This document shows positions 1-13,700 of a stretch of DNA of 64,000 nucleotides, in pieces. Origin of the DNA: Bolinopsis microptera. Taxonomy: Eukaryota > Ctenophora > Tentaculata > Lobata > Bolinopsidae. The position numbers and the translations under genes were made by a program. Positions within the stretch are counted from its first letter, which is position 1. The number at the start of each line of letters is the position of its first letter. The notes under the pieces are model-generated. The model did not search any database. It saw only the letters and a list, made by a program, of their open reading frames with translations, and was not told where the DNA came from. The stretch is from assembly GCF_026151205.1 (NCBI RefSeq), contig NC_087079.1:13045945-13109944 (forward strand), written 5' to 3'.

Positions 1-2399
1 ATATTACTCTGTGCCCGTCGCGTGTATCACGTACAGCATTGGAGAGGAACACTCAGGCCATGCTGTTATCATTTTTGATTCAATCTCACCTCAACACGTC
101 TATTCTTAGAGTTTTCTTGCACAAAATAATCACAACAAATAATGATCTGTGTAGTGTCCCTACACTAGCGCTGATGATGAACACTGACCTCTGTTATTAT
201 TACTTACTACAGTCTCGTGTAAAATACCGGCCTGTACGCGTTATTATAAACAGTTGTCTGGCTTCAGCGTGTAGACTTCCGCCGTGATTCATGCACGGAT
301 TGGACCCTTGTTGAACTGAAATACACTCTTTGCCCGTTTTACGACCAAGGGGACTACACTTTCTGGCAAATTTTAAACAAAATTAGGACCGAACCAAATG
401 ATGATTTAACTGTCCCCCACCCTTGGTACCTCCGAACCCTCGCACGAGGTCTGTTTGTCGGTAGACGCGTGCCTACTCGAGCCGGGCTGAACTTGCTCGT
501 CAAGTTTGTTGTTTAGGATCTTGTGAGAAATGTTTGGATCGTGCGGAATGTGTCGGCTGGTGGTTGTTCAGGAACTTTGCACCGTTTTAAACGTCACATT
601 CCCCGTTCGTTCCCACCACATATTATTACCAATTATCGCTTTCGGCTGTCAACAGTGAAAAAATACCTTTAAAAATGCGGTCATTCCGGAAGTTTTAGCG
701 CTGATCTCCGTACATTTTGTGAAAGTTATAATTAGCTTAAGGACCCTCTATCTCTCCTCTCTCTTTCTCTCTTTCTCTAGCAAATACTAATTTTACAAGA
801 AACATTACATCATGTGCTAGTGCAGATCTCCACTGAGGGGGTCCCTCGCTAGCAGCGCTGCGCTCGATTTATTGTGCATTACGTCAGATTTAAATCTGTT
901 TTTCTCTCTTATATAGAGAGAGGGAGAAGGGCTGGCTGTTCAAATTAGTGGGATGTCTGGAGATTGTGGTGGTATGACCTAGTTGGTGGAGGGTTAAGAC
1001 CTGTGGAGCTGATCCTCCCAGACAGCTAGCTCCACAAGGGTAATGAGCATTTTGGAGAGGTCAGGGCTGTTAGTTCTGATTGTAATCGAGAGAGGGCTGT
1101 ATTGTGGTGGTGGAGCTGGAGTATTCTGACAAATGGTAATTGGGGACTGCTGACATGTGCTGCCATCTTGACGACCAACTTTCGTATTTTGTAATCTTAT
1201 TCAGATTTCAGAGAGTATGGTCAGAGCGCACCATTGGTCATGGTGGAAGCACCGCATTGAAAATTCTAACCTAATCATGAAAATTACTATAATTTTGTTG
1301 CGCAGAGTAAAGTTTTCTAGTACCGTAAAATTAAGGGTGAGTGCAGTTCATTGCTCGTTCTCGGGCATGATGACACCCGTTCTTAATTTGCTCCAAATCT
1401 CGTCAGTTGGTACACCTGTACTTTCAGCCAATGACAAGCTCAGAACTAATGTCACGTGGGCGTGTTATCGTCACGTGACCCTAAGAACCAGTGTAATAGG
1501 GGACCTTGTTATACACTAACCGGAGCTGGGCGGGGGTCTTCTATCAATTGACAAATTGTAACTGAGTGACTTGTAGCGTCAGGATATTGCAGTGATTTAA
1601 ACTTCTAGAAATTACTTTGGATAAGTGTAAATCTTATTATGGGTGTTAGTAAGTGTCGATAAGGGCGGAGTGTGTTACTTCTTGGATATTGACTCCTTCG
1701 TAAATTATTGTGCCTGGAGAATGAGAGCTGGAGGGTTGATAGAGTACAGGCAGCTGTCCTTCATTAGGTGTTTTATAGCGATTAATATGCTCGTGTATTT
1801 ATAAAAGTGGAGTATGTGCCGTTTAGTTAGGCTCCTCCTCCAGTTACTAAACATTAAACAATAACGACAAACCCTGAAGCAGCGTTATTTTAGCGCCGAA
1901 TCCTGACTATACTTCGTGTTTTATTCATATTGTGAATCCTTAGGTTGGAATTATCTAATTTGGTTGGTTTCTGTGCACCTCTTATTATTCAAAGAGTTGA
2001 GTCGAGAGCATTATGGGAAAGTTCTGCGTAAAAGCGCAACTTGGGTACAATTTGTCTTGGAAAGTAACATTTTTTAAATTAAATTTATATAGATTATTGC
2101 AACAGTTTCTTAGATGTCGTCTCGCATTAAAGTTATAAATAAACCCGTCGAATAATAAAGAAACTTCTAGAACATAGAAATTCTTAAAAACACTGTCAGT
2201 AGGTATGGAAACGCAAAAACAAAAACAAAAGTCAGATCATGATTAGTTTTGAAATTTCTATGTAGTGGTTCAGAAACATATGATCTCAGAGAACATCTTT
2301 TGTTCTCATATTATTAATATGTTCTACATCAAGGCCAAGGCTCATTTACTAACCCTACGCCTTGGTACAATAATTTGTCTTCCCGTTCTCCTTCGTAAA
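1..2399. other. No recognisable gene (5' flank)
   Basis: I see no exon with convincing protein-like translation and flanking splice sites on either strand. There is a short CT-rich run near 750-780 and a purine run near 915-930. The open frames present are short and low in protein character. This stretch may hold upstream exons or the promoter of the NACHT-TPR gene, whose 5' end was not found. Confidence 0.5.
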
Positions 2400-2912
2400 A
2401 TGAAAGAGATCCTGTAAAATGTCTAAATTAGGACATCCTAGGTCATCTTTACCTCCTCGGAGTATTCTGACGGCTAATGAACTAAAGTCATTATATTTTA
2501 ACCTATCTAATGAGGCTAATTTTTCTCGAATATGCAGTTTGCATCATAATTGAAAAGTGACTTTTTTCTCATGACTAAAAAGACTTTCTCCTCAAGTGAT
2601 GATCTAACAGCATTTCCGAGATTAAGCCCTCCCACGCTGCAAAACATATCGCAGCTCTCAATCCACGAATTAGGCTCCAGCAACACTTCTTTTATTATGT
2701 ACAGTATATTCTGTAACTGTAGTGCTGGAGCGATGACTTGTCTCACCACCGTAATGTGTTATTCTTTATTGATTGGCAAGCAAGCTGATCAAGAGTTAAA
2801 ACTGTGGCGTTATTGTCACTCAAAATCTAGCTTGTATACGATGCAATATGATCACAGGAGGCATGGATTCGATAAGAAAGGATGCTTTTTAGCCGAAGGA
2901 TCGTACATGTAA
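2400..2912. other. Overlapping open frames of unclear meaning
   Basis: A plus-strand frame (2550-2912) and a minus-strand frame (2516-2749) overlap, and a 44-codon plus frame begins near 2419. The minus frame, with ALQLQNILYIIKEVLLEP, looks slightly more protein-like. No domain is recognised and no matching exon partners are seen. Could be a decayed element or a lone exon; not called as a gene. Confidence 0.2.
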
Positions 2913-3700
2913 ATGTGGATGAGTTTTATTGGCAACTAAACCCTGCAAAAAGTTCACTCGATTCCTTGAGGTCTCCTTGGATTGACTGGATCCGAGATTT
3001 AGACATTAAGTCTTGATTTTTGGCGAACAAATTTTTCGGGAACTAACTTCACGGCTGCAAATAATTACTTTCATTGAAAAACTCTGGGATAAACATTATG
3101 ACTTAATCCAGGAACTGAGGAACTGGTCGACAACCCCCAGTTACAGTTACAAAAACCCTTTTCATTTGTCCAAAATGTAAATTGTAATGAGTTTTACTAT
3201 GAAATCATCCGGGAATAAGTTCACTTGATTACTAAAGGTCTGTTTCGACAGGCTGGTGCTACGTCTTAGACTTAAAGTCTTTTAGATTACAGCCCTCCAG
3301 ACTGTTGTAATGCCAAATATAAATTAAACGCCAAACAGCTACTGAAATACATGTCTGTTGAAGATAAGTCGTAAATCCAAGATTGTGTCAAATTCGAAAA
3401 TTCTTAAAATCTATCAAAACTCATTCAATCAGTATTAAATCATAATGAGTTAAATTGTGAGGTAACCCTGTCACAACCCTGGAATAAGTTCACTTGATTC
3501 CCGAAGGTCTGTTTCGAGTGACTGGTTCTACGACTTAGACTTAAACTCATGTTTTTAGACTATAGTAACACTTTAAAATACAAATTTAACGCCTTGAACA
3601 CTTGAACAGCAACTGCTTTTCCTGTCTATGAAATTATGACGACACTTGCCAGAATCTTTCTTACGGCTTTCGACTAGACGCCATGTCTATTTCAAATAGA
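2913..3700. repeat. Degenerate tandem repeat, ~265-bp unit, three copies
   Basis: The phrase AGTTCACT(C/T)GATT followed by a GGTCT and then by a GACTTAAA-type phrase recurs at about 2950, 3220 and 3490. Each is preceded by AATGAGTT and followed by TTAAACTC/TTAAAGTC-like text. Copies are diverged but in the same order and spacing, which shows an old tandem array. No coding content is seen. Confidence 0.55.
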
Positions 3701-4444
3701 CACAATGTCTACAAAAATAACAAATATTGGTGATCATAGTAACATGTTGTGTTCCCCTCCCTGGCTTGGGTTGAGAAGAAATCTTGCTTACTGAATTATC
3801 CGCTCGATTCTCACCTCTCAGAAATACTGCTAAAATTTACTTTAAAGTATTGACGTACCCGGAGAACAAGGTCCCAAGTGAAAACAATAATTAATACAAT
3901 TTATTACGTGGGTTAACCCAATGACGTAGAATCACTACGTAAATGGACATAATAATAGAAGTATTATCATCGAACTTTCGTCTGAGTGGAGAATGAAATT
4001 TATTGTTAGGGTCAGTCACTGATTAAATTTCTCAATTTCGATGTGATGACTTGATCCCCACATAGCTTACTCTACTGTAACCCGGGTCTGTATTTTTTGG
4101 TAACATCTGCGGACGAACTGTGGTTACCTCCAACTTTCGCTAAGTAATATCAGCTAAATTTGCTAAATTCTTATGTACATGTAAGTTCTTATGTACATGT
4201 CCATTGTTCATGAGTCGCTTTAGATGGCTTGAACTGAATCTTTAGATTTTGAGTTCTCTTTGGCTATAAACATGTAAAGCGATGTATAAATTTCTAGTTA
4301 TATTATTATTAAATAATGCAACTACACGATTACAAATAAAATAATATCACCACCCCATCTTCAATCTCTCAATGCTAAATCCCTCCTCACTCCTATCTAA
4401 CAAACTTATTAAATTACCATGCTAACTTCACACTCTTATTACAG

Positions 4445-7400
4445 ACAGCGACGTGATGGTGCACCTGCCTCATCTACCACAAGCCCTGACCGAGCGAATA
4501 CACAACCTCAAACCTGAGAAGAGAGAGGTGATAAGTGATAACTAGCTGTTATTCTCACCAACTTTTACATTTTTAAAGTTATTTATCTTTACCCCTTGCT
4601 ACTTTTTGAGAAAAATATTTCTCTTTGATTATTATAAGTTATATTATGTAAAATATACACTGTGAAGGGAGTATAATATTATATTTATAATTTATATTGG
4701 GTAAAACTTGTAAGGATTCTTGTAAGGATTGCTTGTCTTAATACGGACTTGTGGTCGTCTTCACATTGTAAATATAGCACAATTCCGTTCTACTTCACAA
4801 AATACTAAGTTTCATGGTCCATCCGTCATTGGTGAAATATACTAAAAATAGACCTGCAAAAACTTAGGTCACTCGCCATAATAAGAAGAAGTTCCTTCAC
4901 TGTCCCATCTTTCAAGAAAATTACAGATATGACACATATCCATGTAGAGTATCTTGGAGGATTCTAAAGATAGCTACATGTGTCGGTTGTGACGTGAAAA
5001 ACACACGTTATCAAGACGTCTTTGAACGTAATAAACCGCTGATAATTAAGCTGATTAACGATTTAATCTCTAGTCTAGTTAGTATGATGTGCGTGACGTG
5101 AGTTGTTTGCTACTCAGCTTGCAAACTTTGTGGGACGATAATAATTGTGCTGACGAAACAGTAAACAGTAAGCAGAATAGTAAACAGTAAGCAGAATAGT
5201 AAACTTACGTGAACGTTTTTCACGGTGTTCACTTAAACTGCATGTGATGTGACGTGAGCTGATTAAACAGTTTATTTCCATAATATGGTGCTGCTATAAA
5301 GGGGGCTGTGACTCACATTTGTCTTGGCACATTGGCAAGTTGGAGCGAGTTATTCTTGTGTGAGATGTCAAAACAAATGGGCAATTCCACGGTAAGGTTC
5401 CACTTGGTGAAAATGAAAAATGTTAAGATAGGCACCTAAATTTGGTTAAAATATGTTCATTAGACTCTTAACCTTACAGGTCAACAAAAGTTTTTTGTTT
5501 CATATTGCATTAACTTTTGATTTTTCTCATTCAAAGGAACACTACTCGGAAATGAAAAAAATCATTCAAATTTTCAAAGGGCCATAGTTTGGGTATGCAG
5601 CAATATTTCTCTATGAAATTCCATACACTTAAGCATAGGCATAAGAATGAGAGCCATGCAAAGTTTCAAAACCGTTACTCAAATACTTTTTCTAAAAAAT
5701 TTCCACAAAGATGGTGTCGCGTCTGTCACAAAATTAAGCAAAAAAGTTTTTTCAGAGCCACATAGTGCTATTTATATTCAAAAAACCACTGTAACCTATC
5801 TCTTCTGAAGGTAAGGGAGTACCGTAGAAATTATCAGGCTTGTATCTTTTAAGAAAAAAATTTTGGAAGGGGGGTCCCAACTTGTCGCGTCCGTCACATT
5901 TTTTTGAAAATGCTCCAAAAAATCTTTTAACAGACTTTAAATGCATTTTTGTTAAAGCTGAGACCGTTCTTAACAAAACGATGTTGTCAAATCGAAAATT
6001 GGACAGAAAATGACTGAGTTATGTATAATTTTGTATATATGCCCATATATGGGCGTACGGCTCACTTTTAGCCATTATTATCCATATTTCCATTATTTTG
6101 ACTAAAACCAAGACAAATTGAAGTCAAATAAGGTTTGACTATGTTGACTAGACTATCAAATAACATCATATACAATTCAATAATTAAATTTACTGAGTTT
6201 TGCCATTTTATTTGCCTTAACCTTTTTCAGGGGTAAAAGGCACAAAAAATGGACTTTACCCTATTTTCGCATATTTTTGAAGTAAAAATTCAATATCTTC
6301 CACATTTTAAACACTAAAGTAATGAAACTTTTGGGAGATGGTCTCAACAGTGTGATGTGTTGAACAGAAATGAATGTTTTACCAGAGTTATAAATTTGTT
6401 CAAGTAGAGAAATAATTGCTGCCCCTAGATTGATACCCTCGCGTATGCCCAAAATGGACGATTTTGGCTATTGCAGACCTCGTGGAAGTACCAGCGGCCT
6501 AAAAATTTGCATAAATATAGAATGAAGGTCACTGAACAAGATAAAAGTGTCAAATAGAAGATTTGGAGAAATTGAAAAAAAAACGTGTGTCCGTCACAGT
6601 CACGTCTGTCACAATTTGAAAATGGCGCCACGCAAACAAAAATTGAGCAATCTCCAAAACAATGGTATCTCAGAAATCCCTAAACCTTTTTCTATCACTG
6701 CATGTCCAAATTAGAGATAATAGATAACGTTTTGAGATAGATTTGGGTACCTTCTGAGTAGACACCCACAAAAAGTGTCATATTTAAGTCGCGTCCGTCA
6801 CAGGGGTGCTATCTCAGAAAGTAATAATGGTAGGGGTCTGAAATTTTCACACAACCTATAGAAAGGTTAAATGTGGACTAATAAATAGTTTAAGCTGATA
6901 TAGAAGCAACATCCTGAGCACAACATTCGTTTGAACTTTTAAAAATGGCATAATCGTGGTGTCCGTCACGGTGGAATTGCCCAAATATCACATACGGATC
7001 GGTTTGGCAGGAATGTAAGTCCGATATATTTGTCGTGCAGTACTAATTATAGAGCCATCGGAATATAGCATATATTATCATGAACCCCCTCCAACAATCA
7101 CACATTTATGTTTAAATATATTGAGCTGACATTTTCTTTGATTATTATTTATTATTGTACTGAAAATAAAGTAAACCGCACTATGAAATACATGGCAAAT
7201 TAATCAGACTGATCACTATTGCATGGGATCTACAGATTATGTGAATTTATCCTGCATATTTAATGATAAACTAATTATAGCACTTTAAGTGTTCGGGAAT
7301 TTTCTTAAGAACATGAACTGTTAAAATTGTGACCGTCCTAAGACGGTTTTGATTTAAGAAACCATGGGTTTAACTCATCTATAATAATAACCATCATTTT

Positions 7401-7715
7401 GATCATTACGCCATCTAGCACCCAATCTGTTAAAAGTGTTTTCTCTAGAATGTGTATTATTTAAATTATCTCCGGATATAATCTTATATAATGTGAACAT
7501 CATTAGTGGGGTTAATTAATTAATTAGTGGGGTTAATTATATGAGAAACCGTGGGTATTATACAAGTCATTTAATAACCATTATTTCAGATGATTTTAGC
7601 GCACCATCTGTTCGAAGCCAGGAACGGAGATACAAGTCGGTTAGCTAACTTTGGGTCCGATCTGATCGTGGGTTTAAATCAGCACGCTGCGTCCATTGGT
7701 CAACCTAAACATAAG
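4445..7715 (+). CDS. NACHT-TPR gene: first visible exons (4445-4527 and 7590-7715)
   Basis: Exon 4445-4527 follows a TTATTACAG acceptor and encodes SDVMVHLPHLPQALTERIHN and a few more residues; its phase implies an upstream exon, unless translation starts at the ATG at 4455. Exon 7590-7715 encodes 42 residues including AHHLFEARNG. That matches, in position and style, the linker just ahead of the P-loop in NACHT-TPR proteins. The 3.06-kb intron between them carries the 1.6-kb TIR element. Confidence 0.65.
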
Positions 7716-10700
7716 GTACGTTCAGTTGAAAACTCTTCTTAACGTTTTTAACTATTTTTATAGCTGTTGTACGTTTTTTGTATTTATTTACCATTTTACA
7801 TGTATTTTTAGCTGTATTATTCTCCGTGAGTCGTGGCATAGATCAAAGTACTTGTATTATGACCAATAAATCAATTTTGTAAACATTGAAAGATGTTACG
7901 TACGATATTGGTTGCAGAGAGCTTGCGTGCTGTATATTATTATATAGTAATAATATGATATTTTTTTACTTTAACACTTTTTTACTTTTAATACTTTCAA
8001 CACTACTAGTGGTATAGATATAACAAATAATTTGAGGAAACGATGTAACAGAGTCGATATATTTTAATGTTGCCATGGGGTCATCGTGGTCCGGTAGTTT
8101 CATTGCGTCCTAATATAGTGAATGAAAAGAGCTGCAGGAATCACTCTGTGTGTGTGTCACTTACTGTGTTATTTGTACCAATTGTAGTGTTTGGGGTTGC
8201 AGGATCCCGACTCCAATTGTCTTATTGTTTTGACTCCTTCTGCAGCGAAAAATATGAGATCATCTCGAGTACCCGCTCTTTGTACAAAATACCCCTAGAA
8301 ACCACTCGTAGAACTAGACATCTACATTAAGGAGCATCAAACGAAACTTAAGGGATTAGGGATATCCCTTATATATAATATACTCCCTTATATATTTACT
8401 CTAGACTAATACTAATACTTGATGAATTTATTCAGTGAAACTCCATTTTCGGGTATGAAAGAAATGTAGCATCTCAATCAATTGTTATATCGTTATAATG
8501 TGTCGTGTCCCAGCTATCTCCCTTACTCCCTTATAATAGAATGTCGCAAAAAGATTGTTGAATCGGAGATAATATGTGCGATATTGTTTTCATCCCGCGT
8601 ACTGATTTGCCAAATCTTCACCATCACTGCAGCTGCATTACTCAAAATCTGAAAATCAATTTCCAAGAAACAGAAGGTTAATCGATTTAAAATCTAAGTA
8701 CATATCATATTATTATTATCTCAGATTATAGTACAGTGCGGGCGAAGATTATACCAGCATGGAAAAGTTAGCAACATTTAACGTTAACATGACATTTGTT
8801 TACATTTTTCATCGAGTAATCTCATCAGACCGCCATACCCTTCCTTTTAAAACACAATCATGTACTCGGTATTGTAATTTTACATAAATCTAATGGAAAC
8901 CCTACAAAGGGTCATGTAATAACTCTGCACAACATTCTTTTCATACCAAAGCTACCAATCACGTAGCCGAACCAGTGGCACGGGTCACCGATCCACCTAT
9001 CAGCTCTCAGTTTAGTACCTAGGCTGTGAAAAGGAAAACCGTGTCTATCATCTTACTTCGACCAAGGTGTATCGGAACTAGCTCTGCTCGGGCGTCAGTA
9101 AATTCTTTTAGTTGTGCTCTGGAATTTAATACGTTCTACTGTTACATGTTGAAGTTTGTGTATAATTTTATGCACATAGTGAATAATATGTGAGTGTATA
9201 GTTTACATATCGTATATTATATATACTTACAATATTATATACCAGTAGTTGCGTGGAACACAACTTTTCTTAAGCTAATGTAATGTTAATCATCCAACTT
9301 TACTAACAAATTCTGGGATGTATAGTAAGATGCACTGCATATTTCATGACATGAAAACTTGTTCAAAACACATTTGTATGCAGTGTACAGTATGATAAAG
9401 AAAATAGTCTGCAATATCAATTTTGTGTATTATACTACTATGTCAAAGTCTAATTGGAAGGCTTGGTTGCCGTCTATTACCTCTTGCACTTCACATACGG
9501 CATGGTCCGGGATGATAATGTCCACGTTTTGCCATTTCAAAAATAAAAGGGTCATTGTGTTATCTTGTCAATTCAATTAAAGGAGAACTTTCACTATGAC
9601 CATTCAAATTTCTTCTTTCTTGTTCAGCTTTAATTAATTTCAGTGCCTGCCGAACTCCCACTTTTTAGAACGGGCGTGTGTTAAAAGATATATTGTTCTT
9701 CTGTTCTTTAGAACACTGTCTAGGTAGCAACTTACATGGATCAATTTTTGGGCGGAATTCAATTAATTATTTCTTTATCTGCTGCTTCTTAAGAATTTCT
9801 ACTTTGCGTAACGCGCTAAAGCATAATCATACACCACCAACCACTACTAACAAAGCGCGCGCATTTTGTAAATCGTGCGCGCGCGCGTGGTTACGCCCGT
9901 TCGTTCGTACCGACAAAACATAAATAAACAAACGTGATCCCTTTGATCGAAACACTTTATTTACTCTTTATTTTCAGCCTATAATGCTGATAAGTGGTGA
10001 ACAAGGGTGCGGCAAGTCGACCCTCCTGTCCAGATGGGCTCTGCAGTACGGCAACAATTCGGATATTCCTCTGATAACACACTACATCGGATGCAGCAAC
10101 TACAGTCGTGATCTTTCTCATGTGCGTATCCAATGTGTCGCTTAGCAAATATTGTAAACAAACTCCTTTTCACCATCACGTAATTCTTTTATCAGCAGGA
10201 ATGCATTTTCCTTGTTTTGGGTGTTTTACTTTAGGATAAGACAAATACGTAACACCAAGCTTTTGCGTCATCAAGTTTATACGTAATTTTTTTATTTACC
10301 GTTTCATTTGCATATGATTCCTTCCGCACAATGGTCATATATCACCAATTATCGCACAATCCATGATGCACGCACATCATACAAACAGAGTCCTGCTCCA
10401 CGCTAGTGAACTAGTGATCTCTAGGATCTAATCGCTGCTGCACCTTAAACGTTTTATCAGATCATGACACAACATCTGTTGTTGGTCACTAATGACTTTC
10501 TATAACTGGTAATTTCTTCAGATGCTGGAGAACGTGCTACAAATTCTAGGCGTGGATATTGATGAGAGCGGTGGAGAAGATCAGCTGATGACCGAATGTA
10601 CCAGGAAACAGTGGAGCTCGCTTCAGGTTTGCAGGATTGTGCCAATCATTAACTCAATTAAAGCCTTATGTTGCGTGCACGTATTTCAATTATAGCCATT

Positions 10701-13700
10701 TTGCGTCAGCCGTGACATTTTGTCATTAGTGTTTATGTAATTGCAGTGTCAGACACTTAGACAGGCCTTTTTTCGGCTGACATAGGAAGGAGTAAAGAAC
10801 TTGTAGCGACATATCGTCATTGTACAGAACCTTTATCCTAATCACTTCCGTTAAAAAATCATTAACAAATGAAAAATGTCATCAGCTGTCATAGTTCATT
10901 CGTTAATGATTTGTTAACGGAAGTGCTACCAGACTATCATTCAAATTGGTAAAATGAAAACCTGCCACAAATTAATTCAAACCTCGTCACCAGGACAACA
11001 TCGAGCTGTTTAACCGGGTAGTACAGGCCAAGGAACAGAAGTTCGTCCTGGCTATAGACTGTCTGGAGAGCCTGTCAGCTGACAGTGACCACGCCCACGT
11101 GTTGGAGGACTTCACGTGGTTACCAAACAACATTCCAGACACGTGCAGAATCATCATCACGTGTACAACTAACTCGCCGCAGTATCAGAACTTTACTGAG
11201 AACTACAACAGTAAGGTAAGGGTCTGAGACGGAATATTCCTTTGAACTGTGTTATTTTTTTAAAGAAATTCAAAAAATTCCCGTAGAAAACATTAGAAGA
11301 TCAAAAAATCCACCTTGACATGACACAGACATTTTATTAACCTTCTCGACCCATTTCATTACGTCTTATTATAAACTAGGGAGAAAATAACCATGTCGAG
11401 TATCACATGGGCGGAATATCAGACGTGGAACAGAGGAAAATAGTGGTACAGAAACACCTGGAAACATATTGCAAACATCTGGATCCTCAACAGCTCAATA
11501 CCATTTGTAACACCAGTCTCAGTCACAACCCTATGTATCTGGTACGAGAATATATTATTATAGCGCCAATTTTAAATGTTTTGTTGTATTCCCAATTCCA
11601 GACAGGTGGAATAATATTTGATTTTAGGAAATATTCTCCATCTTTATCTACCAAAATAATCAGCCCATCTGCTATCTAAAACGTGAATTTATAACAATTT
11701 CAATTTAATTTAAGTTGGATATATTTACGACACACCACATGTTTAAAAACAGGTGTGGTTATTTTATGTGGTATCCCAGGTCGCTGTGGCAAACGAACTC
11801 AGGGTATTCGGTATCTACGAAAAGGTAGATGCTCAGATAGAATCCATTGTGGAGGTAAGATATATTAATTTGTTGATAAAATCAAAATATTTACAATATT
11901 TACATGAATTCACACTATTTACATTATAAGTCTTTGGAATTGATACCATTATATTAATAGAATAGCTCGTATAGGACTCACGAAATTGTAAAAATTAGAG
12001 CCGACATTTTTCTCAGCTATTAATAGCATCTGTTGAGAGGTAACAAATTAGTAACACAACTAAAGAAAATCACATAAACACTAATAATTCTAAGCCATCT
12101 AATAGCGATTCGGGACGGCGACTTGCCTAAAAATAAAACGGAGTAAACTAACTGTTCAGAATGTGTCACTTTATGGCCGACTAACAATTATATCTATTTA
12201 TAACTGTATATTATACATATATTAGGTCTATAATATATGTTAGGCCTAACTAAATATATATTAGGCCTAACCACGACCTGCTAATTGGTCCGGTCCATGT
12301 CTATGAAGATCATGAAAAGGAAGAAGTAAATAACGAAAGGTAGAGTAATGGTCAGGACTGTTAGACTGAGAATACTCTGAGATTTTGAGCTGTGACAATC
12401 CCTTATCTCTTTTATCCTTTGGAATCTGAAATATTTACTCGATAAAACATTAATATTCCTCGTATAATTTATGATCGCACCTTCCAACTAGCGGTTAAAG
12501 TTTGCCTCCCTACCGACAAAAAGAGTTCCTAACCTGAACTCGAGCTCCTTGATTCGTCTCGCAATCTTGTCGTTTCCATTTTCCAGTGTGAACTCCATGT
12601 CCTTGTACTCATCTTCTTCTTTCATTTCGTGGTGAACTATTTGTGCTAGGATCTTCTGTAGGAAATGAAACAACTTTAAGGAAACGTCCAAAACGAGAAA
12701 ACAAGTGAGCTAGAATATTCTGAAAAAGCAAGAATTTTAATATTGGTTACTTCGCGATTATTCTGATAAGAAAGGTCTAACTAAGCGTATGATTGCCGAT
12801 CTGTGATGACGTAATAGTCCGGCAGTCTCTCGGCACCACTAAGACGGGAAGCTAAAGATGGATTCTGACGCGGACTACCCATACCAAATGAAGCGGTCTA
12901 TGACTGACCCTGAACAACAGTGACTTAGTGTGACTAACCTGCCTATCGGGCTCTAGAGAGTAGTACTGAGGCTGTTTCCTGATGTTGCGGTGAGTAATCA
13001 GGTTCATCATGGGAGCGGGAGGCGGTGCACCTCTCAACCGCATCGGAGCAGAACTGTGACTGCCCGGCATCGCTAAAGTTCCTGGTTTTAACTTGCCGTG
13101 TTTTAAGTTCCTGGTTGTGGTGATCTAAGTCTGTGTGACGTTTATAGAACAGAGAACAAAAGGATAGTGTTAGTAGTAAGTAGAGTCTTGTGAGCTAGCG
13201 GAAAAAGAGCAGACAAAGTGTGGAGTAGACAAAGTGTGGAGTAGACAAAGTGTGGAGCAGGCGGAGATCCAGTGTGCTCACTGCAGCTCCTGATACTAGA
13301 GAGCGGGAGGCAGTGTAACAATGCAGCGTCTTATTATTATTCATGCTCCGGTATAGTGCCCCGGTTTATATTCCTACATTATGAAGATGAGGCTGAAATT
13401 GGCCAGGATCCAAGTGCTAAAACTTCACAAACGTACAAATTGTCAAACTAAGGTTTATTAACATGACAAATGGAATAAATTATAGATCCTTCCTGTCACA
13501 TTGATTGTAGGCACGAGATAAAACAAAATCTCTGTTTAAAACGAAACTTAAAAAATTAGCAAAACGATTCGCCTTAGTATTTAACTCTACATTTAATCTA
13601 CATGAATCCCTTTCTCAATCCAACCCCTTTCAGGCTCCAACGCAAGAAACTCTGTGGTACAACATCTTCATCAGATGGTGCAGGGACTATGGTTGGGCTG

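Noticed and set aside
1-4444. N-terminal DUF4062-like exons for the NACHT-TPR gene
   Set aside because: Expected by family analogy, but no translation with the usual motifs was found; left unannotated.
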